Assembly (NCBI GenBank): GCA_028532985.1
Contig: JANCIK010000002.1
Coordinates: 992,001-1,056,000 of the forward strand
From: Stropharia rugosoannulata
Taxonomy: Eukaryota > Basidiomycota > Agaricomycetes > Agaricales > Strophariaceae
Length of the DNA stretch: 64,000 nt
Reading direction: 5' to 3'
The first letter of the stretch is position 1. Each line of letters starts with the position of its first letter. This document shows positions 23,905-34,962 of the stretch, one piece after another. The notes beneath the pieces are model-generated. The model ran no database searches, had not been told where the DNA came from, and saw nothing but the letters and a program-made list of their open reading frames with translations. The translations under genes and the position numbers were made by a program.

Positions 23905-24325
23905 CCCGGTAGAACTGTCTAAGTTTATTAGCCCGGCTTATTGACCTTTGCTAATTAACCCGGTATAACGTTCAATCAAACAGCCCGGTATAACAACTAA
24001 GTCATTTAGCCCGGTATAATGCCTAAGTCAAATAGCCCGGTATAATTACTTGAGTTAAATAACCCGGCATAATGATTTGCTTTTCCTAATCTCTTGTTTT
24101 CGATGGCTGGTTTTTAGAAGACTGACCCGCTATAAGTCTCTAGTCGAGTTTCTTCGTTATGGTTGGTGTCATTTAACCCGGTATAATTTAACCCGGTATA
24201 ATGCCTCTGCCTTTGCGCTCTGTTTAACCCGCTTATCTGACTTCCTCGAAACTGAAGACATTACTAAGTGTATTTCTTGGGCGGTAACTTTACATTTAGC
24301 CCGGTATAATTATACCGGGTTAAAT
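23905..24325. repeat. CCCGGTATA motif array in LTR A
   Basis: At least ten copies of (A/T)A(G/A)CCCGG(T/C)ATAAT-like words occur here, for example at about 23958, 23980, 24008, 24036, 24062, 24176, 24191 and 24298. At 24294-24325 two copies face each other as a 32-bp near-perfect palindrome with one mismatched pair. The words are dispersed with unequal spacing, not a tandem repeat. The same word recurs in accessory-gene introns up to 30.4 kb. Confidence 0.9.
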
Positions 24326-24728
24326 GCAAAGCGTACCCGTGCTCTCCTTTATGCTGGGCTTATTATTATTCTAACTTTAAGCCGGTCAGATGCGCTTATA
24401 AGCCATACTGGTCATGCAACTAAGTCCAACCGTAAAGGCTTATTAACCCGCTTGTTTAAAGTCTCTTGGTTTACTCTCCAGTTAAGTTCTTTAACATGGA
24501 CAGTTACCGTCGTCACTTTTACTTAAGCTTTTAGTGTGGTTTCGCTTATAGTTAAAATAGCCCGCTTAATTGATTAAGTGGAGGTCTACACTTGTCTTCG
24601 TTATTCTCTGTCTCTCATTGGGTCATACTGAAGTCTTTAATATGACTTCAATAGTCTAGACTACTGAAATGATAGGGTTTATAGTAAAATCGCAAAATTT
24701 CATGGCCAGGCACTTAGGTGCCCTATCA

Positions 24729-24745
24729 TCTCCCCCAAACCATAA
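24729..24745 (-). promoter_or_regulatory. Polypurine tract of element A
   Basis: On the minus strand TATGGTTTGGGGGAGA runs into the LTR start (TGATAGGG). This is the usual primer for plus-strand DNA synthesis and confirms element orientation. A similar block sits next to LTR C (54789). Confidence 0.75.
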
Positions 24746-25382
24746 CTAGACTGTCCTCAGTCGATGCTGACTGATCTTTCTGCTTTCGGGCTTTGCCGGC
24801 CGTCTATTTTTAACTCGCCACATTGCTTGCCGTTCCCTCTGTTGAGCAATTACACTTCCTCACTGTTCATCACAATGAGGGACGTGTTTATCCGTTGTGC
24901 TCATTGTTTGTCTATTTTTGGTATTTACTGCCAGCTACTATCTGCTTTTTAGGATAAAGTGCTGCGCCACCGCTATGTCCCGCATATGTCTCTATTCCCC
25001 ATTGTGCCCGCCTTTTTGTAAGATGACCGAGTCGCTCTTCTGTTTATGACGGGGACATAGGATGACTATTTCTGGAACGGTGATCTTGCTATGTCAAAAT
25101 GACTCTCGTTTCCAACGGTCTTTCAAGAGCCCGGTTAAGTGACCGGTGCCTAATTAGGCAACAATTCTTCCATTCTTGGTCGAATGACTCCCATTGACCC
25201 GTCTTCTACTACTACCCGCTCTCTGGATCCTCATATGTTTTCTTCTCCCTCCATTCTACTCTCTTTCGGGCAATGTCTCTCCCTTTCTTTTGCCTTCGCT
25301 CACGCGATCTTTTCGCCTGTTATTCTGTATTTAAACAGCCCGGCTTAGTATCGCTTTCCTTCATTCCCCTCTACTTTTGATC

Positions 25383-27208
25383 ATGGCTGCGCCCTCCCCT
25401 TCTCCTGCCCTTTCTTCTCGTACCATCTACAGCGAGTTCTTCGAGGACCTGGCCAAGGCCTTGGAGCGCTGCCACCTCCCTGTGGCATCTGTTGACTGGG
25501 CCGAGCCCTTTCGCCTTCTCCGCGACGCTTTAGTTGCTCGCCCCCTCCTCAATGATCCATCTGCAGCACGGCATTTTGTGAAATCCATTTTACCCCCGTT
25601 GTTCCGTAATGCTCGGAACTCCCTTCTCGCCCTCAACGGTGGATCGTACCAGAAGATCGAACAAGCGGACACTATGCTGCCAGAACTTCGTCAGGTTTTT
25701 TAGTGGCTTATTCTGATCGTTCAGTCTCTGCCCTCCGAGATCCTGGATGAGCTTGACCTGGACTGGCTAGTTCTTCCCCGGGCAAGCTCCCTCTTTTAAT
25801 CTTTTTATTATTATTTTTGCTGACTTGCTTCCTCTATTTTTAGATAGACTATGGTTCGGTCTGCCCAGTTACCACTCTAAAGCAGCTTGATTTCCCTTCC
25901 CCTCTGATCGCACCCGTTCAAGGATTCGACAAAGACTTTCCTCACATCTTGGAAGGTTTATTGGAGGGTTTTGGCCCAGGCTTGCTTCAACTCGACGGGT
26001 ATCATCCTGCTTTAGAGTTCCGCCGCACACCGCCTCCTCTTCCACCCGCAGTAGTAGACGCGGAATTACTAACTCCTCCTACTCCTGGTTTCCACGGTCT
26101 TTCGTCCCCTGCTCCTCCTGTTGCGACCCCAGATTGGAATCTTCTCCCTGCCGAAGGCCTGCATGAGCCAGTTCATCCTTTCACGGGGAGACCCCGCCCT
26201 TCTGTATCCCGTGCGGTCCCTGTCCCCACTAGTCAGGCAGACGGATCTGTCTTCACTCCGCCTCCCATTTGACCCGTGTGCAGGAATACAGCACGCGAGG
26301 GCCCCTCCTACGCGCATTATGCGCAACAGCACCGCTGGGAGGCAACGCCTCTAGAATTCAAAGATCCCCACCTGCCTCAGCTGATAAACCAGGTGCAAGC
26401 TGAGGGTCTTAGGACCCAGCATAATATTCGGGTGAGTTTTCTTAGCCTGGTTTTTTTTTTTTTTTTTTTTTTTTCTTCTGGTTCTCAAGTCTCCCCCCTT
26501 TCTTTAGTTGCCAACTCCCTGTGCTGCCTGCTTGCTTCTCAGTCTGGAAGACCGTTGTGAAGTCCAGGAAGGTGAAGACCGGTGCACTCCTTGTATAGTG
26601 CGCAAGTCTACCACCTTCCCTTGTACGTTCATGGCTTCCCCGGATGAGCGGGCTCTTTTGGCTGAGCGATGCCACTCTTTGGGTGGCACTTCCTTAGCTG
26701 GTAAGCTGTGTCTTTCTCTTATCCCTCTTATAATTTCTCGGGCTTATTTCTCTCCTTTTCAGCTATTCAAGATGACTTTTCCAGCCTTCAACATCAGGCT
26801 GAACAGTACATTGTTCAGAGTCGCCTAGCCGAGGCCAGCTTCGCCCGGGCAGAATATTACCGTGACCGGATTTATGCCCGCTTGGGCTTACTCCTCGAGT
26901 TGGACTCGCCCGACGCCATCTTCTCTACGCATGCCTCAATGGACTGCGCGTCTTTTGACGCTCTGGTAGAAGCGACGCGTGCCTCCGATGGCTTGGGACG
27001 GGTGCGTGCCCGGTTCTCTTTTGACTCGGTGGTGGAAAACCTGGCGGAATCCTACCTGCCCGAGGTGCCTCAAGTCGCACCTTACAACGACACTCAATGT
27101 GCTGACCCCGCTATTTTAGCTGAGTCTGAGGTGGAGGCGGAAGAGGCTGAAGAGGTGGACCCGGCTCCCTTAGCTGGGTCTGAAATGGAGGTTGATGAAT
27201 CCGGGTGA
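25383..27208 (+). CDS. Element A accessory protein 1 (six-cysteine zinc-cluster-like)
   Basis: Five exons in phase: 25383-25694, 25725-25781, 25844-26431, 26508-26700, 26763-27208 (532 codons). Intron 2 is GC-AG. Exon 1 reads MAAPSPSPALSSRTIYSEFF; exon 3 is Pro-rich. Exon 4 holds six cysteines near residues 324-358: CAAC, then C, C, CTPC-type pair, C, with spacing C-x2-C-x8-C-x8-C-x2-C-x9-C, close to fungal Zn2Cys6 clusters. Exon 5 is helical with an acidic tail. An in-frame TGA at 26270-26272 (probable CGA to TGA change) interrupts exon 3, so this copy is likely dead. Transcribed opposite to pol. The counterpart in element C (55339-57438) has the same gene position, cysteine module and a shared FDAL stretch in exon 5. 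Function unknown; DNA binding is inferred. Confidence 0.7.
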
Positions 27209-27464
27209 ACTGTCTGCATATGACTTTTTTGGACTTCTCCTTTCTCTTAGTAGCATTCTCTCTTGTGTACTTTCATTAATAGTACAATTCTATATTTTCT
27301 CTCTTGGTAACTTTTTAAGTGTGAACTGAGTGAATAATTTATTCTTCCAAGTTCTTTTCCCTGAAGATTTTTGTTATAAGTTTTTCAGCCCGGTTATTTG
27401 TCCACATTTGGGACTCCGTCTTTTGATCCCTCTTTTAACTGAGTCTTTTGACCCTTGTTCACTC

Positions 27465-28025
27465 ATGGACAACTTGGAACTCTCTAATTCCTTGCAGGCG
27501 ATTAACCGTGCTAAACAGTCCAACCCGGTTAGCTTAGATGACATCTATTGGCTTGCTGTTGGTTGTATGTCTGAGACAGTGAGCGGTCTGTTTTTATACC
27601 CGGCTATTTATTCTGACTCTCCCCTTTCGTCTAGTTGGATCTCCTGGATTATTTGCCCGGCATATCCACTGGTCTACAATTTCTCAACCAGGTCGTACAA
27701 CTACTCAAGGAGTATCATTTGTGTCTTTATTACGCGGTCAATCCCCCTTCGTACCCGTCAGTCTATTATACCCAGTTGACTTCTGTCGTTCGCAATTGGT
27801 ATGACTGGGACGCAGAGGAATTTGCCCGTCGTCTCGCAAGGGTATGTCTGTTCTTGGCTTCTAGATTGTTTGCCAACAGCCCGGTTAATTTGTCTTTCTC
27901 AGCACATTCGCTCTGAGGCTTGCTTCCGCTCGTATCATGTGAATGTGCTGCCCTACGATTTTACCTGTTACCATCCGTCAGGTAGTAGTGATCCTGGGGA
28001 TATGGACTTAGATCTGTACACATAA
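27465..28025 (+). CDS. Element A accessory protein 2, unknown
   Basis: Three exons: 27465-27578, 27635-27841, 27903-28025, all in phase, 147 residues. Begins MDNLELSNSLQAINRAKQ; middle LDLLDYLPGISTGLQFLNQV; acidic C-terminus (DPGDMDLDLYT). Both introns contain a CCCGG motif of element A (tacccggct and cagcccggttaat). No recognised domain. It is the second gene of the plus-strand block between the LTR and pol. Possibly a partner of protein 1. Confidence 0.65.
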
Positions 28026-28075
28026 AATCCTGTATTTTTCTACCGGTTTTTACTTGTCTCTTTGACCGTCTATCC

Positions 28076-28694
28076 ATGTCTCCCCCTCGCAGGCCACATT
28101 CCCCTCGGGTTCGCTTTTCCTCAGACATTATTGCCTCTTGTCTGGCCGATGCTATGGCTGATATTAACCAGCATTGCAATCGTAATGTCATAGACTTAGC
28201 AGGTCTTGCTCGACTTTTAGCCCGGGCCTCTTGTTTAATGGTCAGTCACCTTTCTTATTTCTAAGCTTCAAGTGGCCTGATTTTGTCGTAGTCCCGTCTA
28301 TTTGACGCTGTCGAGTCCTCTACTCCTACGGATGCCAATTATCCCCTTGCTTTCAACTCAATAACCCGCTATCTTTGAGCATTGTTGCGGCATTATCACC
28401 TTCTACGCTATTTCTTGCGTGATAGGGCGTATTTTTATCCCGCCAACTATCATCGTTTTGCGCGTGTCGGGGATATGCTTGGCTTTCTCTTTGATCGCGA
28501 TACCCGCTTAATTGAGGCTGAGGTTCAGGCTTATTATTCTCTCTCAGTCTCTCTGCTTACTCTCTCGTGTTTTTTAGGACTGGTATTCTGAATGGTGCAA
28601 GTATCCGCTAGACTGGCGCATCACTTCTCGTGCATTGACTTTGGAGGAGCAGAACCCATTTTGCCCGTGTGGCTTCTTAGTACACACATTGTAG
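28076..28694 (+). pseudogene. Element A accessory protein 3, broken
   Basis: Exons 28076-28240, 28292-28528, 28578-28694 keep phase (173 codons); the second intron is GC-AG. Starts MSPPRRPHSPRVRFSSDII. A TGA at 28376-28378 (between ITRYL and ALLRHYHLL) stops the frame. Tail WYSEWCKYPLDWRITSRAL resembles the end of the C-element protein 3 (FYQEEFFPVGLSPRALR), and its middle resembles C protein 2, so orthology is unclear. No known domain. Confidence 0.6.
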
Positions 28695-28699
28695 ATCGT

Positions 28700-29066
28700 C
28701 AATTTGTTGATGTCAATCGTGATCTGCCCGCTTAATTAAAGATTTAGCGTTTTTGGCTTGGCGTTGGACCTGTTTATGTGTATAGGCAAATTAAACCGGT
28801 CTAAGTTTTAGCCCGCTTATTTCTCCTCTCCCCCAAACCAAAAATCAAGTGTCCCACTAGACCCGAGTGTGCCCGTGTCATGGCCCAGAATTCTTGTGCG
28901 TCCGCCCTGAATTAACCCGGCTAAATGTGTACCCATCTGGCCCTCCCTGCCTTCTTCAATGCGAGGAACTTAGCGGACTCTGGCGTGGTGAGAAATGTAT
29001 AAAAGGTCGTGCTTTGCAACGTCGAAGAACAGACCAACATTACTTGTCCGCGTCCTCCGTCGCAAC
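28700..29066. other. Spacer with second polypurine-like block
   Basis: At 28829-28860 the sequence ctcctctcccccaaaccaaa followed by aatcaagtgtcccac repeats the layout of the polypurine tract region at 24729-24770 (tctcccccaaaccataacta, gactgtcctcag). It lies about 235 bp before accessory gene 4. CCCG motif words occur at 28811 and 28914. Confidence 0.6.
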
Positions 29067-30479
29067 ATGGCTACTTTTGACATCTCTTCTACCCTTGAAC
29101 GCGTTCAAGCGGGTCTCGCCCAATACAAGTCTACCCGGCCGTTATTGGGGACTGTCGATGCTATTACGCCCAAGCTCTTAGCCGACCAGTTAGTAGCCCA
29201 GGTTATGCTGATGGTAAGCAAAATCCCAGCGACCCTAAATAACCCGTCTCATCACCTCTTATTGTAGCTCCCGTGGGGCGAGGATATGCCGTCCCTACTT
29301 GCACATACCGCTGCGTGCGATGCGTTGTTATTCTGCCGGGCAGAGTTACTTCACATTCACGCGGCTGGTGCAGCATCTGGTTACGAACATCCTTCGGAGT
29401 TCCACAAGCTTAGCTCGCTTACTATCCATATCCACAATCATCGCAAAGGTCAATCCCTCAAAGCTCAGCAGCAAAAAGTACGTGCAGAAGCTGAAGCCGC
29501 TCTGCGCGACCAAGCAAAGCAGTCCCAGCGCGAGGTGAGCCAGTCGTATCTCAACTTTCATTATACCGGGCTAATTTTACCTGGTACAGACCCGTCATCG
29601 CAAGGTCAAATCCAAGGCAACCGTGGAGGACAGCGACGAAGAAATGGAGCCGGTTATCATCCTGGATGGTAATCCCCGTTCTCTCCAAGGATCTATGCAT
29701 GCCCCAGCCACCCCGGTATGTTGTTGGAGTTTTTAGCCTGGTAAAACACTTGTCTCACGGGTTTGGTTACTTAGGATGCGATGGTCGTTGACAACGCCAC
29801 TGCTACTCCTACTCAAGCGTCTGTACGTGCTGAGGCTAAAGCTGCTAAGAACGCTCCTCCGACGCCTGGAACTCCCTCCTCTGTAAGTAGTGGCACCCTT
29901 CTATCTTAGGTGACTTACTAACTGCGCTTCTCTACCCGGTTCAGCGTGAACGCAAGGCTGAGGTGCGCTATTTCCCTCTGGCACAGATTAGCGGCCTCAA
30001 CACTGATACCCCGGCTTACCGTAAGGTCACCCGTGTTACCAGCAAGTCTGATCATCCGTCCTCCAAGTGCCCTCGTTCTTCTATGACACCGCGCACTGTA
30101 GCAGGCGCTCCCGCTGGTGAAGGTACTGCGCATTTCCACTGTTCCCAATGGACACCTCGTTAACCCATTTTTGCAAAACAGGCGGCCTCGATGGACCCGT
30201 CGAGCTAGACGAATGCCTTATGCGGGTACGCGTCCTTCAATCCCAGGAGAAGCTCGCTATCTCATCCGTCCGTGGCGCACAAAAGGAAAAGGAGCTCTTA
30301 CTTGCCCAACTCGAAGAACACCACTATCACTTGCGCTACAACCTTCGTATGCGCGACTTGGTAGTCGAAAGCCTCCAGAAGTGGCAGGCCAAGCATGAAC
30401 CCGGTATGTCATTCCCTCACAATACCTATCTTTTACAATTAACCCGTTATGACTAGATGCGCCTCTTCTCTTCGCTTGA
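29067..30479 (+). CDS. Element A accessory protein 4, charged/coiled
   Basis: Seven exons in perfect phase: 29067-29213, 29268-29534, 29590-29715, 29775-29882, 29945-30116, 30182-30403, 30457-30479, 354 residues. Starts MATFDISSTLERVQAGLAQ. Middle is basic and charged (KAQQQKVRAEAEAALRDQAK), followed by an acidic patch and a Pro/Thr-rich linker; the C-terminus is a long amphipathic helix (EKELLLAQLEEHHYHLRYNL). At least five of six introns carry CCCG motif words. Ends 174 bp from the 3-prime end of pol, tail to tail. Same position and architecture as the C-element gene at 59447-60763. No known domain; a structural or nucleic-acid-binding partner is possible. Confidence 0.7.
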
Positions 30480-30652
30480 CCAGCAGGTCCACAGCGAGAT
30501 CGTCCGGTGCCCAGTATCTACGTAGTCAAAAGCCCTTATAGTACCCTCAAGTAGTGTTGGTAGACTTCATAGGATAGAAATACGAATAGAATCTCCATGT
30601 GTTAAAATCTGGACTCCTTTGAACAGAGCTTCAACCTTTTACACCGGGCAAT

Positions 30653-33600
30653 TCAGTCGTCTTCGCTATTCTCAGAGTCGCTCAGATTCCCAGACAAGTC
30701 TTCATCAGCCGATGGTTCTGAAGCGTCCAAGATCCTTTGTAACCCGTCTTTTGAAATGTTCAACCACTCTAATAAATTGTCCGGTAAGTCTATTTTTGAC
30801 CGGGCAAAATAAGGTAAAACCCTAAATTGCGCGACTTTGTGACTCCACAGGGCACCGTTTAATTCTGCCACGATGTAGGATCCGCCTGTAGTCCGTCGGA
30901 TGACAACCATCGGTCCAAGATATTGCGGCTTCATTTTCTTGTCTAGGCTAGACTCGATGCCTGTGTTGCGGACTAAAACCAAATTGCCTGGTTTAAAATC
31001 AAAGTCTTTTATAACAGCCTTGTGATCGGCTTCATACTTCAACAACCGGTCTACTTTGGCCTTAGTTATTTTAGCCCACATTTCATCGATCAGAGTGGCT
31101 TGTTTAGCTAGTGCTTGAGCCCGAAAACCAATTAATTCTGCATCTGTTAGAATCCTACCCGGCAGTTTAACTAACCAGGTAGCTTCAACTATATCCAGAG
31201 GTATGGTAGGGTGCGCTGCTGTTACCATAAAGAAGGGTGAACAACCAAGCTGCTTCCTTATTGAAATACGGTCGGCCCACAACACATGGTATAAAAACCA
31301 GAACCACTTCGAGATCTGACTGCCTGTTGCTTTGTACAACATTTGACGGATATCCCAATGAGGCCTTTCCACTGTCCCATTTGCCCGTGAGTTATATGGA
31401 GAAATTCTGATACCCCGGATGCCATATTTATCAGCTAGCCATTTGACCGCTTTAATAAACAGAGGTCCGTTGTCTGTCACTATCTCCACCATACAACCCC
31501 ATCTTGTTATAATCTCTTCGAAAAGCCATTTGCCAATAGTTTCACTGTTTTCATTTCTAACTGCCCGGGCTTCTGGCCACGATGTAAGGTTACATCGCCC
31601 GTGTACTATGTATTTACACCCGTTTGAAGGCGGTGACATATTCATGGTATCACAATGCACGACTTGGAAAACTGACGGTGTATGAGTAACGACAGGGGGT
31701 ATCTGGACCAGTATTTTCTGTCGCTCTTGACAGAAATGGCAAGTCTTGATATACCACACCACATCTCGCTCTAATTCTGGCCACCAGAATCTACCCGCTA
31801 AAAGGTTCTTAGTGGAATAAACTCCCCGGTGTCCTAAACTGTCATGCGCTGCCTTCAACATATACATGCGGTCTTTCTTGGCGACCACTAGTCTGTGTTG
31901 AGAGTTTTCGCTCCGTCTGTACAGCCGTCCCTCTGCGTCTAAGAAGAAATGAGCTGCCCATCTTTTAAAGTTTTTAACCTTCTTAGATGTGTCGCAATAA
32001 GCGGGCAGGGTAGTCAAGTCTTTTAACCAGGTTGTTATATCCGGTAACTTAGCATCATGATCTATGCCTATTTTAGTTCGTAGGTCCTCGGGATATGCAT
32101 CCACAGCCGGATCCTCGGTCCGCTCTGGCAGTAAGTCTCTACTTATTTGGTTTGTAAAGGCTGTCATCGCGGCTACCACTTGTTTATTTTGCCGGGTTGT
32201 TTCCTTTTTCAAGAACTCCCTTAGCTCTTTACAAGTTTCTTGTGCTAGGACTTTGGCAGTTTTAATTTCTGTCTCGAAGTCTTTTACACAAGTAGCTCGC
32301 ATATGTAGAAATCCCTTCCTAGAGTCTATTTGATCTGCAAACTTCTCTATTTCAAATGGAATAGGCCCGTTTGGATCATCTAAGACACATTTAGGAGGTA
32401 ATTCTTCTGCCTCTTCCTCGAGATCTGGGTTAGAATATTCTTCGTCCCCTGGGTAATATGGTCTGCGAGATAGCCCGTCTGGTCCAAAAGTTGCTCCTAC
32501 TTTGTGTACCAGTGTGAACTGGAACAATTTAATATTGTCAATCCACCGGTTTATAGTAGCATTTGGCATCAGATCTGGATTCTCTAACATCCCCTTTATG
32601 TAAGATGCATCGGTTTCCACTACTAATTTTCGTACCCCCAGTAGCCAGTGTCGACAAGCGTACAAGGCTCTCATGAGGCCAAACAATTCTCTCTTAGGTT
32701 GAGAGAAGCGGGCTTCTCGTTCGTTCATAGGTATTGATCCGAATCATATGTAGTACTTCTTTTTAGGGTCATCTATATTGCGTTGATAAATATAATAGCC
32801 TATAGCCATATATGAAGTATCAACTGCCAACACTACTTCCCCTTGCCCCTCATAGTCTATGGTTTTTAGGCATTCGACCACGTCTAGACCTTCCTTTATA
32901 AGTCGCATGCTTTCTTCTTGTTCAGCACCCCACTCAAACGGGTTATTGCTCTTGAGTAATTTCGCAATGTGTTGTGCCCGTTTCGCGTAGCTAGGTATAA
33001 ATATTCGCAATAGTCCCAGCGTTCCTAAGAATGCTCGTACATCGCTCACATTTTTACAAGTGCCCCAGTTTTTGATGACAGCTAGCTTGTCTGGGGACGG
33101 TTTTCTTCCATCGTAGGAACACAAGTGTCCCACGACGGTGATTTCACTCTCACATACGACGGATTTATGCCCGCTAAATGTTCCCCTGCAATACCTCATT
33201 CTCTGAAGTACCCGGTTCACGTTATTCATATGCTCCCAGACAAACCGCCTAATCCCTGGATTTTCTTTGATAGTTTCATATGACCCGTCAGGTTGTTGGT
33301 AGCATGAGGCGGGGCCTCTTACTGGTACGTCGTCTATATATGGCATAGTAAATTCTGGTACTTCCTCTTGCAAAATGAAATTAACGTCATCATGAAAGAT
33401 TGGCACTGAATTTGTCCACCCCATAGGCAACATTACTAGCCTCATAGCTCCAAAAGGCGTTTGAAATGTAGTCAGGTCTCTAGATTCTTCCGCAAGAAGC
33501 CTTTCGTCGTATCCTACATATAAATCAAACATCCCTCCACAAGCCCGACCTGAGAAATGTATTGCCAATTCCTCGGTAGCCGGGGGAACCCCAGAGTGTG

Positions 33601-34960
33601 CAATTGTTACCACGTTTAGCGGTTCCAGACTATGTACCACTCTTAGCTTCCCGTTTTTCTTTAGCACGGTGAACCAATGCGTTCTATACGGGTGAATTTG
33701 ATGGTTCTATTATTTTGCTTTCCAATTTCTCCTTGAGTATCCGACACACCTCGCCTTGTAACCCCGGCGGAATAGGTATGTTCTTGAGCACCCAAGGCTT
33801 ATGTTCGATAACCGGTATTTCTACCGGTGGAAAGTACTCTTCTTTGAAGCGTCCTTTCTCACTATCTTCCCAAGCAAAAGCTCCATTCTGGTTCATCATA
33901 AGGTTATGCATCAGGTCTCTTTCTGCCGACCATAAGAAATCACTCTTGTGTACCTCGTCAAACTGTTCTTTTCTCTCTTGAGTATACCGGCCTGTCGGTA
34001 CGAACGGTACTGGATTTGTAGGTAAAACAGGCATATCAGCTAGAGGATCTCCCTTGATATCCCGCTTAATCCTATATCTCTCTGGTAGGTCCTGAAAAAC
34101 TGGTCTCACTTTCTGTGCAACCGGCTTATATTTCTTTCCTACATACTGTCCTCGAGTCTTACTAGTATCTCTTCTTTTACCCGCTAGTTTACCTATGCCC
34201 GGTTCTCGTGTAATATCCGTTTTCACCGTTTGTTGAACATATGATTTTCGGCTACTATACTTTTGACCCATGAACAAGGCAAGCTTCTCTCTCTCGTTAT
34301 CTTCGATCGGGCTTTCTTTTCCCGCTACCTCTAAGTAGGCATTCATTATCCCTCTTTCCGAAAATTTACCCGTCTCAGCTACAGTGTAACCGAGTACTTG
34401 TAAACTCCCCGTCCTGGAATCATATTCCAGCATAACCGCAGTATCTCCTTGATCATCGATCAACTCCTCAATGCTGGAAAAACTTGTTCTGCTGCTTGCG
34501 CTGCAGTTGGCTTTCTTAGTTCTGCCGGTGATTTTCCTCTATCAAATGTTGGTACTACTAGTTTATTCCCATTTCTTGGATCCGTCAGAGTGATGGTTTG
34601 ATCACCAGACGTTTCATTTTTAATGTTACAGGCAGATACTACCTCAAAAGGGCGACCCAGAAGAACTTTGTAAGGCGGGTCATTTATGATGTGGACTTGT
34701 AGCAAGTATTTTAACCCGCCAAAATCAAACATCACATTTCTAGCCAAACCTAGAGTCCTTTCTACATGTCCTTGAGCGCTCTGCATATTGATGGTTATTT
34801 TTGGATTCCAGGATATACCCAATGAGACTGCGACATCTTTGGCCATGGATACTATTTCTGATCCTCCATCTAGTAGTGCTTCCTCCTGATCCACATTATT
34901 AATCTTTGGGTATACTGACCTAACTGGTCTGGCTTCTGTAGCTACCCATCTGATGTCAAC
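30653..34960 (-). pseudogene. pol: Element A pol polyprotein, broken
   Basis: Order on the minus strand: retropepsin-like domain (VDQEEALLDGGSEIVSM; catalytic DGG where DSG/DTG is usual) open from the LTR S junction at 34960, linker, RT (FDLYVGYDERLLAEESRD, TTFQTPFG, YIDD), RNase H (LAVDTS, KRELFGLMRAL, VETDAS), integrase with HHCC zinc finger (HDSLGHRG, CHFCQ) and DDE residues (CDTMNM, VTDNGPLF, ERPHWDIRQML), then a GPMVV module and an acidic tail. Breaks: a frame change near 34475, one near 33690 (after EPSNSP, inside a CCCGTATAGA word) and a TGA at about 32739-32741 between YYI and FGSI where element C has Arg. Not functional as it stands unless recoded. Confidence 0.92.
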
Positions 34961-34962
34961 AG

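Larger units (their letters stand above)
23130..24728 (-). repeat. 3-prime LTR of element A
   Basis: In plus orientation it starts TGAGACTTAGTC and ends GGTGCCCTATCA, so minus-strand ends are TG...CA. It is directly next to the polypurine tract (24729 onward), which fixes the right end; the left end is chosen from the TGAGA start shared with LTRs S and C. A TATAAATA box on the minus strand lies at 23489-23482. It contains a 40-bp minisatellite (23178-23338) and a dense array of CCCGGTATA motifs (23905-24325). No second copy in the window to confirm the boundaries. Confidence 0.7.

Noticed and set aside
26452..26474. T-run of about 22 bases as a terminator
   Set aside because: It lies inside an intron of accessory gene 1 and serves, if anything, as a polypyrimidine tract.
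32064..32333. Plus-strand frame inside pol of element A
   Set aside because: Antisense shadow of the RNase H-integrase linker.
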